The position numbers and the translations under genes were made by a program. The notes under the pieces were generated by a model. It had not been told where the DNA came from, ran no database searches, and was given only the letters and a program-made list of their open reading frames with translations. A stretch of DNA of 57,036 nt, from positions 1 to 57,036 of the forward strand of contig NZ_JAHLDV010000018.1 in the NCBI RefSeq assembly GCF_018861865.1, in the 5' to 3' direction. This DNA comes from Clostridium frigoris (GTDB taxonomy: Bacteria > Bacillota > Clostridia > Clostridiales > Clostridiaceae). Positions 1 through 8,221 of the stretch are shown one piece after another; the stretch's first letter is position 1; every line of letters begins with the position of its first letter.

Positions 1-118
1 TTAAATTTAGAAATGGATAAACATAAACATTAATAAAGATAAGTAAGAAATCATTCGTATTATTTAGGGACAGTTTCTTATCAAACTTATAATTAGATTA
101 TACAAGGAGGTATAAGCA

Positions 119-1294
119 ATGATAAAATCAGAAATTAAACTAAAATATGGGTGTAATCCACATCAAGGTTCGGCAAAAATTTATATGGAGAATAAAGCAT
201 TACCATTTGAAATTCTAAATGGTAAACCAGGTTATATTAACTTTATGGATGCTTTTAATTCATGGCAGTTAGTTAAAGAATTAAAACAAACAATAGGATT
301 ACCGGCAGCAGCATCTTTTAAACATGTAAGTCCAGCAGGTGCTGCAGTAGGAATTCCATTAAGTGATGTATTAAAGAAAGCGTATTTTGTTGAAGAGATG
401 CAGCTATCGCCTGTAGCATGCGCATATGCAAGAGCAAGAGGTGCAGATAGGATGTCCTCATTTGGTGATTGGGCTGCTATTAGTGATATTGTTGATTTAC
501 CTACTGCAATGATATTAAAAAAATCTATTTCTGATGGAGTTATTGCCCCAGGGTATACAAAGGAAGCCCTAGAAATTTTGATGAAAAAGAAAAAAGGGAA
601 TTACAATATCATTAAAATAGATCCAGATTATGAACCTGGGGATATTGAAAAAAGAGAAATATATGGTATAACTTTTCAGCAGAAAAGAAATAATAGTCTT
701 ATAAAAAAAGATATGCTTGATAATATAGTAACTAATAATAAAAATATTACGGATGATGCAAAACGGGACTTACTTATTTCAATGATTACATTAAAGTATA
801 CTCAGTCAAATTCAGTTTGTTTTGTTTTAGATGGTCAAGTAATTGGAGTTGGTGCAGGACAGCAATCTCGCATACATTGCACAAGATTGGCTGGATCAAA
901 AGCAGATACATGGTTTTTAAGGCAGCATCCCAGTGTTCTTAATTTATCATTCAAAAAAGGAATTACAGGACCTAATAAAGACAATGTTATAGATCAATAT
1001 ATTCGGGATGATACTGCTTTAGTTGAAATGAAAGATTGGAGCGAAGTGCTTAATGAGATTCCTATTAAATTAACAAAGGAAGAAAAAGATACGTGGATAT
1101 CTAATTTTTCTGGTGTGTCTTTAGGCTCAGATGGTTTTTTCCCATTTAGAGACAATATTGATAGGGCATTTCAAAGTGGTGTGAAATATATTGTAGAGCC
1201 TGGTGGTTCAGTAAGAGATGATATAGTAATAAAGGCATGTAACGAATATAGCATAGCAATGGCTTGTTCAAATGTAAGATCATTTCATCATTAA
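119..1294 (+). CDS. AICAR formyltransferase-like protein, transformylase domain only
   Basis: This 391-residue protein belongs to the PurH transformylase family, which formylates AICAR from 10-formyl-THF in the penultimate step of IMP synthesis. The N-terminus has KYGCNPHQ, matching the RYGENPHQ signature of the AICARFT domain. FKHVSPAGAA at about residues 67-76 corresponds to the usual KHxNPCG, keeping Lys and His and changing the neighbours. The usual N-terminal IMP cyclohydrolase (MGS-like) domain of bifunctional PurH is absent, and length fits the short clostridial form. The start follows a strong AAGGAGG about 8 bases upstream. It stands alone, with no other pur gene nearby. Whether it supplies the main transformylase activity is inference; a full PurH may exist elsewhere. 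Confidence 0.85.
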   Translation: MIKSEIKLKYGCNPHQGSAKIYMENKALPFEILNGKPGYINFMDAFNSWQLVKELKQTIGLPAAASFKHVSPAGAAVGIPLSDVLKKAYFVEEMQLSPVACAYARARGADRMSSFGDWAAISDIVDLPTAMILKKSISDGVIAPGYTKEALEILMKKKKGNYNIIKIDPDYEPGDIEKREIYGITFQQKRNNSLIKKDMLDNIVTNNKNITDDAKRDLLISMITLKYTQSNSVCFVLDGQVIGVGAGQQSRIHCTRLAGSKADTWFLRQHPSVLNLSFKKGITGPNKDNVIDQYIRDDTALVEMKDWSEVLNEIPIKLTKEEKDTWISNFSGVSLGSDGFFPFRDNIDRAFQSGVKYIVEPGGSVRDDIVIKACNEYSIAMACSNVRSFHH

Positions 1295-1498
1295 AATTTA
1301 TTTCGGGCATAATCTTTATAATAATAATATTTAAAGGTTTGTGGATAACACAAGACTATGATAGTATATAAACGAATAAGAAACTCTCTATATTTTTTAT
1401 GAAATTCAAGTTGAAACTATTATTTTTATAAAGTTGTAATATTGAAATTAAGAAGAAAATATACACTAAAAACAATAATGAATGGAGGAAATGAAATT

Positions 1499-1840
1499 AT
1501 GGCTGATTTGCCAAATTGCCCAAAATGTAATTCAGAATACACATACGAGGATAGAAGTCTTTTTGTTTGCCCGGAATGTGCAAATGAGTGGACTTTAGAT
1601 TCAGAAACTGAAAGTAGAGAAGAGAAAAAAATTATCAAAGATGCAAATGGAAATGTATTAAACAATGGTGATTCTGTAACACTAATTAAAGACCTTAAAG
1701 TAAAAGGAAGTCCAACATCCTTAAAAAAAGGTACAAAAGTAAAAAATATTCGATTGATCGATGGAGATCATAATATTGATTGTAAGATCGATGGTTTTGG
1801 AGCTATGGAACTAAAATCTGAATTTGTTAAAAAGATATAG
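1499..1840 (+). CDS. yjdM: YjdM/PhnA-family zinc-ribbon protein
   Basis: This 113-residue protein starts [10 protein letters not shown]. It has an N-terminal zinc ribbon of two CPxC pairs (CPKC near residue 8, CPEC near residue 27), followed by a compact beta-rich domain with the family stretch [12 protein letters not shown] and a C-terminal KSEFVKKI. Length and both domains match the YjdM (formerly PhnA) family, whose biochemical role is not established despite the old phosphonate name. The start was chosen at 1499 because GGAGG lies just upstream; an open frame continues upstream from 1442 but has no ribosome site. It is probably monocistronic. Confidence 0.9.
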   Translation: MADLPNCPKCNSEYTYEDRSLFVCPECANEWTLDSETESREEKKIIKDANGNVLNNGDSVTLIKDLKVKGSPTSLKKGTKVKNIRLIDGDHNIDCKIDGFGAMELKSEFVKKI

Positions 1841-1881
1841 ATAAAGTCATTAATATTGCAGCGACCAAGGAGATGATTTAA

Positions 1882-2826
1882 TTGGTTGATTTAGCACTTT
1901 TAGGATGTGGAGGAGGGATGCCAATTCCAGAAAGATATTTATCCTCACTTCTCATAAGTTATAAGGGAAGAAAGATATTAATGGACTGTGGAGAAGGTAC
2001 TCAGGTATCTATGAAAATACTTGGGTGGGGATTTAAGACAATAGATGTGATTTGTATAACTCATGGACATGCAGATCACATTATGGGACTTCCAGGGCTA
2101 CTTTTAACAATTGGTAATAGTGGTAGAACAGATCCAATTACTATAATTGGACCTATTGGCATTACGGATATTGTGAAAGGATTAAGGGTTGTAGCACCTT
2201 ATCTTCCTTATGAAATTAATATCGTAGAGAATCCACAAGAACCTGTGAGGATAAAAGCGTCATTAAATGATACAGAAACTTCGGCAGGAGAATTTAATGA
2301 TTTGATAATTTCAACATTGGAACTTGAGCATTCAACTAATTGTTTAGGTTATAGCCTATATTTTAACAGAAAACCAAAATTTGATGTTAAAAGTGCAATT
2401 AAAAATGATATACCAAAGGAATTTTGGAATAGACTCCAGAAAAATGAGATTATAATTGACCATGGAAAAACATATTTTCCAAAGTTGGTCCTTGGAGCGA
2501 AAAGAGTAGGAATAAAAATCAGTTTTATAACTGATACAAGATCACTTTCTAAAATAAAAACATTTATTAAGGGGAGCGACTTGTTTGTATGTGAAGGTAC
2601 TTATGGAGATGAAAATGATATTGAAAAGGCTATACGAAATAAACATATGACTTTTAGCGAGGCAGCAGAGCTTGCTTTAGGCGGAGAAGTAAAGGAACTT
2701 TTATTAACACATTTTAGTCCTTCAATGCTGATGCCTTTGGAGTATAAGGATAGAGCAGAAATCATTTTTATAAACACTATTATTGGCTCTGATAGATTTA
2801 TACATACACTTTCTTTTAAGGATTAA
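1882..2826 (+). CDS. rnz: Ribonuclease Z
   Basis: A 314-residue metallo-beta-lactamase-fold endonuclease that trims tRNA 3' ends. The metal-binding motif THGHADHIMG (His61, His63, Asp65, His66) is intact. FITDTR near residue 213 and LLTHFSP near 275 supply later metal ligands of the family. Full length is typical of bacterial RNase Z. The start is TTG at 1882, preceded by AAGGAGATGAT at good spacing; it begins VDLALLGCGGGMP as expected for the family. A strong terminator follows. Confidence 0.93.
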   Translation: MVDLALLGCGGGMPIPERYLSSLLISYKGRKILMDCGEGTQVSMKILGWGFKTIDVICITHGHADHIMGLPGLLLTIGNSGRTDPITIIGPIGITDIVKGLRVVAPYLPYEINIVENPQEPVRIKASLNDTETSAGEFNDLIISTLELEHSTNCLGYSLYFNRKPKFDVKSAIKNDIPKEFWNRLQKNEIIIDHGKTYFPKLVLGAKRVGIKISFITDTRSLSKIKTFIKGSDLFVCEGTYGDENDIEKAIRNKHMTFSEAAELALGGEVKELLLTHFSPSMLMPLEYKDRAEIIFINTIIGSDRFIHTLSFKD

Positions 2827-2844
2827 AATATATATCATTTATGT

Positions 2845-2876
2845 AACCACTACTTGTAGGAGTAGTGGTTTTTTTA
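2845..2876 (+). terminator. Rho-independent terminator of rnz
   Basis: A perfect 10-bp stem (2845-2854 with 2861-2870) has a six-base loop and is followed by a T-run. It lies 18 bases after the rnz stop. Confidence 0.9.
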
Positions 2877-3107
2877 TATTTCCTAGGAAATTTAAAGGTA
2901 AATTGTAGAATGACATTGAATCATGTAAATGCTATATTTTATAAAAAGATACTATTATGGGAATTAACAAGTAAAGAGGAGAATCAGAGTAAAAACAATT
3001 TTTTAGGGTTATTTAATGTAATAGATGCATAGTATTAATATAGAACAATATTAATAGTCTATTATATTAAGAATTATTAATTAGACTATGAAGGGGAGGG
3101 TAAAAAC

Positions 3108-3752
3108 ATGCCACAACAAAGTACAGATTTAAAATGTAGGGCAAGGGAACAGTTAAATGGTAAATGGCTTCAAGCTGGAATTGTGTGTTTTATTGCTTGG
3201 TTAGTTACAATGTCATTTTCAGGGGGGAATGCAGTACAGTCCTTTCAAAACATTTGGCAAAATGGAGAACCAATTAGAAACTCACCCAATGGTTTTGGAA
3301 GTTTAGTGAGTTTTGTTTTGTCTGGACCGATAACTCTTGGGGTAACAAGTTACTTTCTTAAGCTTACAAGGAATGAAGGCCCATTTATTGAAAATATGTT
3401 TAGCGGCTTTAAATTTTTTGTGAAATCATTTGTTCTAAATTTTCTTATGGGGCTTTTTACATTTTTATGGACTTTGCTTCTTATCATTCCAGGAATTATT
3501 GCTTCACTAGGATATTCAATGTCATACTATATTATGGTGGATAATCCTGAACTAAGTGCCTCGGATGCTTTAGACCGAAGTAAACGCATGATGAATGGCT
3601 TTAAATTTGAACTGTTTGGTTTATGGTGCAGCTATATAGGCTGGTTTATTTTAGGAATAATAACTTTTGGTATAGGATTTTTATGGATTACTCCTTACTA
3701 TGAGACTGCTAAAGCTAACTTTTATCAAGACCTAAGATTTAATATAATCTAG
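3108..3752 (+). CDS. DUF975 family integral membrane protein
   Basis: This 214-residue protein begins MPQQSTDLKCRAREQL, followed by KWLQAGIVCFIAWLV, the typical opening of the DUF975 family. About four to five hydrophobic segments follow, including one with the IIPGIIASLGYSM pattern near residues 125-137 and the conserved DNPELSASDALDRSKRMMNG stretch. It is an inner-membrane protein of unknown function. The start has an AGGGGAGGG ribosome site. It has its own intergenic region and looks monocistronic. I see no clear terminator after it. Confidence 0.85.
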   Translation: MPQQSTDLKCRAREQLNGKWLQAGIVCFIAWLVTMSFSGGNAVQSFQNIWQNGEPIRNSPNGFGSLVSFVLSGPITLGVTSYFLKLTRNEGPFIENMFSGFKFFVKSFVLNFLMGLFTFLWTLLLIIPGIIASLGYSMSYYIMVDNPELSASDALDRSKRMMNGFKFELFGLWCSYIGWFILGIITFGIGFLWITPYYETAKANFYQDLRFNII

Positions 3753-3914
3753 TCTAAAGAGGTTGTTTAAAATTAACTTTTAAATGGATATTTTATGATA
3801 ATACAACATTATTTTATACCCTAAATAAAAAACAGATGGATATTATTCGGTTTTTTGTAGAATATTATATGTAGTATTTTTAAATATTATATTATAGTTT
3901 AGGGAGGAATAAGA

Positions 3915-4169
3915 ATGACAAAGAAAAATAAAATTTACGAGATTATAATTAGTGAAGATGGTCTAGACAACTATAAAGGACAGGATATTAGTGCAAAAGA
4001 TATGGCTTATGATTTAGGGATAGATAGTGTAATGACTGATTTCCAATGGGATGAAGATGTAAAAAAAGGTGTAATTTTAACTGGCAGGATTTTAGACAGT
4101 ATATCGGTAGAAGATGCTTTTGAGGAATTGGAAAACGCTGAGTATATTGAGGACGTAGTGGAAAGTTAA
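3915..4169 (+). CDS. Small acidic hypothetical protein, stop codon supplied by the 141-bp repeat
   Basis: An 84-residue acidic protein with no motif I recognise. It opens MTKKNKIYEIIISEDG and has no signal peptide or membrane segment. A GGGAGG ribosome site precedes the ATG. The reading frame ends at TAA 4167-4169, which lies inside the first bases of the dispersed repeat starting at 4165. The original gene may therefore have been shortened or changed at its C-terminus by arrival of that element. This is inference and needs a homologue without the repeat. Confidence 0.7.
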   Translation: MTKKNKIYEIIISEDGLDNYKGQDISAKDMAYDLGIDSVMTDFQWDEDVKKGVILTGRILDSISVEDAFEELENAEYIEDVVES

Positions 4170-4305
4170 ATCATCTCCTTCGGAGCTGAAATATTAACAA
4201 CTTTGGAAGCAGATTTGAACTGCCACCAAAGTAATTTTTCTAGGCTAGACAACTGTCACTTATAGAAGATGGCAGACTTGAAGCTTCCAAAATGTTGTTA
4301 AATAA
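4165..4305 (+). repeat. 141-bp dispersed structured repeat, copy 1
   Basis: This segment is matched over the same 141-base length at 33814-33954 with only five substitutions that I can count. Both copies begin and end with GTTAAAT. The strand folds well: AACAAC plus TTTGGAAGC (4196-4210) pairs with GCTTCCAAA and GTTGTT (4283-4291, 4294-4299) across a two-base bulge. Inside it CTGCCA (4220-4225) pairs with TGGCAG (4270-4275), and TCTA/TAGA makes a small hairpin (4239-4249). A separate CTCC/GGAG hairpin sits at 4175-4185. One difference lies in a hairpin loop and the rest fall outside the two main stems. It encodes no protein. It could be a small mobile element or a structured RNA; I did not match it to a known riboswitch or ribozyme. 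Confidence 0.85.
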
Positions 4306-4327
4306 TTAAAGAGGATGGTTATAAGGG

Positions 4328-4357
4328 CAACTTGATAAATTTTCAAGTTGTTTTTTG
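4328..4357 (+). terminator. Terminator between the repeat and the GNAT gene
   Basis: CAACTTG (4328-4334) pairs with CAAGTTG (4344-4350), followed by TTTTTT. It would end transcripts carrying the 84-residue gene and repeat copy 1, or act as an attenuator in front of the GNAT gene at 4417. Confidence 0.8.
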
Positions 4358-4416
4358 TATTGTAGTATAATTGAACAAAGTAATTTAAATTGAATGGTAA
4401 CGAAAGGGGAATTATT

Positions 4417-4914
4417 ATGAAAATTAAAATTAGAAAAGCATGTATTGGTGATTTAGATGCAATAGTAAAAGTGGAGGCAAGCTGTTTTCCAGAAGCTGAA
4501 GCAGCTACAAGAGTATCTTTAAAAGATCGGATCAAGACATTCACAGAAAGCTTTTTTGTAGCAGAAGTAGATGAAAAAATTATTGGATTTGTTAATGGGT
4601 GTGTTATTAATGGAACTGTTATCTATGACAAGCTTTATGAGGATTCTACGCTTCATATCCCAAATGGAGAGTATCAGACTATTTTTGGACTGGACGTAGT
4701 ATCAGAGTATCGTAATCAAGGAATTGCAGCACAACTTATGAATTATATGATAGAAGTATCAAAAGTAGCGGGGCGTAAAGGTGTTATTCTAACCTGTAAA
4801 GATAGGCTTATTCATTATTATTCGAAGTTTGGATATGCAAATATGGGTGTATCTAAATCTGTACATGGGGGCGCTAAATGGTATGATATGATTTTGAAAA
4901 TAGATAAATACTAA
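4417..4914 (+). CDS. GNAT family N-acetyltransferase
   Basis: A 165-residue acetyl-CoA-dependent acetyltransferase of unknown substrate. The opening MKIKIRKACIGDLDAIVKVE is the usual GNAT first strand and helix. Motif A is seen as VVSEYRNQGIAAQLMNYMI at about residues 98-116, with the QGIAAQ pyrophosphate-binding turn. The C-terminal KFGYANMGVSKSVHGGAKW is typical of the motif B end. The start was set at 4417, with GAAAGGGG eight bases upstream; the frame also opens at 4390 without a ribosome site. It stands alone behind the terminator at 4328-4357. Confidence 0.88.
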   Translation: MKIKIRKACIGDLDAIVKVEASCFPEAEAATRVSLKDRIKTFTESFFVAEVDEKIIGFVNGCVINGTVIYDKLYEDSTLHIPNGEYQTIFGLDVVSEYRNQGIAAQLMNYMIEVSKVAGRKGVILTCKDRLIHYYSKFGYANMGVSKSVHGGAKWYDMILKIDKY

Positions 4915-5056
4915 AAAAACATGTAATTTAGATACATTATATTACAAAAAGGATCACTTTTACTTATTATCGAATATACTATAATCTTTAGGGAATATAA
5001 ATATACGAGATAGTAAAGATATGGTAGATAAGTGATGTTATGAGGAGTGATTATAA

Positions 5057-6202
5057 ATTAAAGAGGCGATTGATTTTCTAAAAGATCTTTTAAGAATTAA
5101 TAGTAGTAATCCACCTGGCAATGAAATACTGGTAGCTATGGCTATTGCAAAGAAGTTAAGAGAAAGTGGTATTGAATCTACAATACAATCGGTTGGTAAC
5201 AACCGTGCCAATTTGGTCGCTAGGATAAAAGGATTAGGACATAAAAAAAGTTTGGTCTTTTGCGGACATATGGATACTGTTTCAGTGGGAGAAATTCCAT
5301 GGGAACACGAACCTTTTGGGGCAGAAGAAATTGGTGGTCGGATTTATGGGCGAGGATCTTCTGATATGAAAGGTGGTCTAGCCGCTTTAATAATGGCTAT
5401 GATTGAAGTTTCTAAATCAGGAATAACACTTGAAGGTGATCTCATCTTTGCAGCAACTGCAGGTGAAGAAGTTGATTGTATTGGTGCAAATACAATGGTA
5501 GCAGATGGGAGTCTAAGTGGTGCTGGAGCTATGATTATTGCTGAGCCAAGTGGTGGCGAAATTTTTGTTACTCACAAAGGTGCCTTGTGGTTGGAGGTGA
5601 TTTCATATGGAAAAACTGCTCATGGATCAATGCCTGAACATGGAATTAATGCCATTGATAATATGACATGTTTTATTAATGCTTTGCATGATAAATTCAA
5701 ATTCAAATATAAAGAGGATATTCTACTTGGAGGTCCAACTTTAAATGTTGCTACTATTTCTGGCGGTGTTCAAGCCAATGTAGTACCTGATATGTGCAAA
5801 TTACAAATTGACATTCGTACCGTTCCTGGGCAAGATAATCAGGAAATTATATCAGATATTAAGGTATTATTAGTAGAAATCCAGGCAGATTCTAATGCTA
5901 AATTTGATGTGAAAGTTTTTAATGATAAAGTGGCATTAAAAAATAAATCAGATGATCAATTTATTAAATTAGCACTAGAGACAGCCACAGAATTGTTTGG
6001 AAGTGAATATAAAGGCAAAGGTGTAACTTATTGCACAGATGCATCTATATTTGTACCAAGTTTTAACAATGATTTATCAGTTATTGTTTGTGGACCTGGC
6101 GAAGAAACACAAGCTCATAAGCCAAACGAATATGTAGTAACAAGTAAATATATTGATTCTATTAGGTTATATAAGGAAATAGCATTACGACATTTAAAAT
6201 AA
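5057..6202 (+). CDS. M20 family metallopeptidase with an apparent ATT start codon
   Basis: A zinc-dependent peptidase/deacylase of the ArgE/DapE/CPG2 family. Metal and catalytic residues are visible: CGHMDTV, then GRGSSDMKGG, the GEE pair in ATAGEEVD, a ligand in IIAEPSGG, and the late His in ETQAHKPNEY. The first ATG (5138) would remove a conserved N-terminal helix; the frame extends upstream as KEAIDFLKDLLRINSSNPPG, matching the family. Upstream of that it is closed by TAA at 5054-5056, and the first usable codon is ATT at 5057, preceded by AGGAG nine bases earlier. I therefore give a 381-residue protein starting with ATT. A sequencing error at the start codon is the alternative. Substrate is unknown. 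Confidence 0.82.
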   Translation: MKEAIDFLKDLLRINSSNPPGNEILVAMAIAKKLRESGIESTIQSVGNNRANLVARIKGLGHKKSLVFCGHMDTVSVGEIPWEHEPFGAEEIGGRIYGRGSSDMKGGLAALIMAMIEVSKSGITLEGDLIFAATAGEEVDCIGANTMVADGSLSGAGAMIIAEPSGGEIFVTHKGALWLEVISYGKTAHGSMPEHGINAIDNMTCFINALHDKFKFKYKEDILLGGPTLNVATISGGVQANVVPDMCKLQIDIRTVPGQDNQEIISDIKVLLVEIQADSNAKFDVKVFNDKVALKNKSDDQFIKLALETATELFGSEYKGKGVTYCTDASIFVPSFNNDLSVIVCGPGEETQAHKPNEYVVTSKYIDSIRLYKEIALRHLK

Positions 6203-6237
6203 TTTTAAAATTGAATCTGTTTATTATATATTATTAA

Positions 6238-6300
6238 AATACCCAGCAAGCCATTTATGTCGTTAAAGATATTGTAATGGTGTTGCTGAGTATTATTTAT
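6238..6300 (+). terminator. Terminator after the M20 peptidase
   Basis: AATAC-CAGCAA pairs with TTGCTG-GTATT through one mismatch (6238-6248 with about 6283-6294), with further pairing of CCAT and ATGG inside, followed by a T-rich stretch. Confidence 0.7.
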
Positions 6301-6413
6301 TTTCTTTGTAAAAGATAATTATTTTTGTAAAAAGGTAGAAAAATATGCTAAAAATTAGTATAATCAAAATAGGAACAAATTAAATGTAAAAATTCTGAAT
6401 GTGAGGAATATTT

Positions 6414-6980
6414 ATGATAGAGCCAATACTTTTAGCATTTATTTTTGCGAAGATAAAAGGTTACAAAATAAAACCACTGTTTAAGACCTGGGCTATATAC
6501 CCAATATTAACATTTATACTAATATATTTAATTTTAGAGGTTATGATATTTAATGGTAATTATACATTTCTAAAGTACACCAGTACTTTTCATTACCTTT
6601 ATCTTTTGACATTTATAATTTTGATTATTAAATATAAACTTAATTTTAGCGCAATTATAGGGTCAATATTTATTATTATTGGAAGTGTCTTAAATAATAT
6701 TGTTATAGCTGCTAATAATGGTAAAATGCCGGTATTTCCAACTTTATCTTATTTAACTGGTTATGCAAAACCAGATTCTTTTATAAAGGTTAATGATATA
6801 CACATTTTAGGAAGTGGAGTAAGTAAGCTGAAGTTTTTAACAGATATAGTTGATGTGGGTTACTGTGTTATGAGTATTGGAGATATATGTATAAGAGTTT
6901 TTGCTTTTATCATTTTATTTAATACAATAAAAGTAATTAATCAAACAAAGAAAATTATGGATGAAACCTTGAAGGAATAA
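6414..6980 (+). CDS. DUF5317-like integral membrane protein
   Basis: A 188-residue, very hydrophobic protein with about five membrane segments. The central NNIVIAANNGKMPVFP at about residues 94-109 is the conserved ANxGxMPV stretch I associate with the DUF5317 family. Its function is unknown. The start has GAGGAATATTT as ribosome site. It is followed after about 110 bases by the agr locus and may be transcribed separately; no strong terminator is seen between them. Confidence 0.7.
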   Translation: MIEPILLAFIFAKIKGYKIKPLFKTWAIYPILTFILIYLILEVMIFNGNYTFLKYTSTFHYLYLLTFIILIIKYKLNFSAIIGSIFIIIGSVLNNIVIAANNGKMPVFPTLSYLTGYAKPDSFIKVNDIHILGSGVSKLKFLTDIVDVGYCVMSIGDICIRVFAFIILFNTIKVINQTKKIMDETLKE

Positions 6981-7093
6981 TATCTAATATTGACTTAATT
7001 ATATTAATAAATATATCCTGTTTTGTAATATTAATGATATAATTGATAACATATACATACTTATTCAAAAGGGTGATAGGAGAGAAATAGAAG

Positions 7094-7579
7094 ATGTTAA
7101 GATTGACTTTATTAGAAGTGTTTTTAAGAGCTCTGCCAGAAGCAATGTTACTTATTTTTGCAGTTTATGCATTTTCTAAAACTGTTATTAATGTAAAAAG
7201 ATATATATTATCAATTATAATATATGTTATTGCAGTTTATATAATAAGGTTATTACCAATTCAATATGGGGTACATACTATTCTTAATATTATAGCTATT
7301 ATTGTATTAACAATTAGTATAAATAAAATCAGCATAATAAAAGCCATACAAGCAAGTATCATGGCAATGGTTCTAGAATTTATTTGTGAGGGAATTAATA
7401 TGTTTATAATTCAACATATATTTAAAGTGAATGTGATTAATATATTAAGTAATACTTCATTAAAAATATTATATGGTATTCCATCACTAGTGATTTTCGC
7501 AGCAATAGCATTTACATATTACTTTTATTTGGTTAGAAAAAAGAAGTTGAGCGAGGTAATAGATGGAGAAGTTATCTAA
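7094..7579 (+). CDS. AgrC-sensor-like membrane protein without kinase domain, coupled to agrB
   Basis: A 161-residue membrane protein with about five to six hydrophobic segments and a short basic tail (YLVRKKKLSEVIDG). The opening LTLLEVFLRALPEAML resembles the membrane sensor half of AgrC/GHKL-type receptors found beside clostridial agrB genes, but no DHp or ATPase part follows. Its 3' end overlaps the agrB start by 17 bases, implying translational coupling. The ribosome site is GATAGGAGAG. It could be an accessory sensor, a chaperone for AgrB, or a signal receptor that works with a separate kinase. Function is inferred only from position and topology. Confidence 0.65.
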   Translation: MLRLTLLEVFLRALPEAMLLIFAVYAFSKTVINVKRYILSIIIYVIAVYIIRLLPIQYGVHTILNIIAIIVLTISINKISIIKAIQASIMAMVLEFICEGINMFIIQHIFKVNVINILSNTSLKILYGIPSLVIFAAIAFTYYFYLVRKKKLSEVIDGEVI

Positions 7580-8204
7580 TAATATTGCGAAGAAAGTAGC
7601 ATTAGAGTTATCACTTGATAATGATAATAAAGAAGTAATTGCCTATGGGACCTTTGCCTTGATGCAGATGTCTCTTTCTATAATATTTGTATTTTTATTC
7701 GGAGTGTTGTTTCATGTTGCTTTTGAAGCTCTAATAATCTCTTTTACAGCTGCTATACTTAGAAAATACTCTGGGGGGGTTCATGCAAGTTCACCATGGA
7801 TTTGCACTTTCATAGGTACAATTGTATGTGTAGGACAAGCAATAACAATATCATTATTAATAAGCTTTGTGGGTAATTTTAAATTAGTTATAATATTTGG
7901 AATTGTGATATTCATATGGTCATATTACACAATTTATAAGTTAGCTCCAGTGGACAGTATAGCAAAACCTATAGTAAAAAAGGAAAAAAGAAAGCGGATG
8001 AAGAAAGGGTCTATAATACTTCTAAGTGTTTATTTAGCTATAACAGTATTTCTTATCCTGTTGTATATAAGTAGTGGTGAAAGCAAACTTCTTTTTTATG
8101 TTCTATGTTTATATTCGGGCATAGTATGGCAAGTATTTACTCTTACGACTCCAGGACACTTAGTAGTGGGGAAAGTAGATCGCTTTTTAAATCATATATA
8201 TTAA
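7563..8204 (+). CDS. agrB: AgrB family cyclic-peptide processing protease
   Basis: A 213-residue membrane endopeptidase that cleaves and cyclises the AgrD precursor. The family signature RKYSGGVHASSPWIC is present, with catalytic His74 and Cys81 seven residues apart as in staphylococcal AgrB (His77/Cys84). About five to six hydrophobic segments flank a basic loop, VKKEKRKRMKKG. The C-terminal TPGHLVVGKVDRF resembles the usual end of clostridial AgrB. The start overlaps the previous gene by 17 bases, with GAGGTAATAG upstream inside that gene. agrD follows 17 bases after its stop. Confidence 0.93.
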   Translation: MEKLSNNIAKKVALELSLDNDNKEVIAYGTFALMQMSLSIIFVFLFGVLFHVAFEALIISFTAAILRKYSGGVHASSPWICTFIGTIVCVGQAITISLLISFVGNFKLVIIFGIVIFIWSYYTIYKLAPVDSIAKPIVKKEKRKRMKKGSIILLSVYLAITVFLILLYISSGESKLLFYVLCLYSGIVWQVFTLTTPGHLVVGKVDRFLNHIY

Positions 8205-8221
8205 AAAGGGGGCATAATAAA

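Noticed and set aside
28-82. Imperfect hairpin (AAGTAAGAAA...TTTCTTAT) upstream of the transformylase gene as a purine riboswitch
   Set aside because: No purine or PRPP riboswitch core could be recognised and the pairing is AT-only.
3054-3089. ATAGTCT/AGACTAT inverted repeat ahead of the DUF975 gene
   Set aside because: Only seven pairs with a 22-base AT-rich loop; likely by chance in this composition.
8105-8221. A longer AgrD reading frame starting inside agrB
   Set aside because: It overlaps the conserved C-terminus of AgrB in another frame; the AgrD family begins at 8222 after a clear ribosome site.
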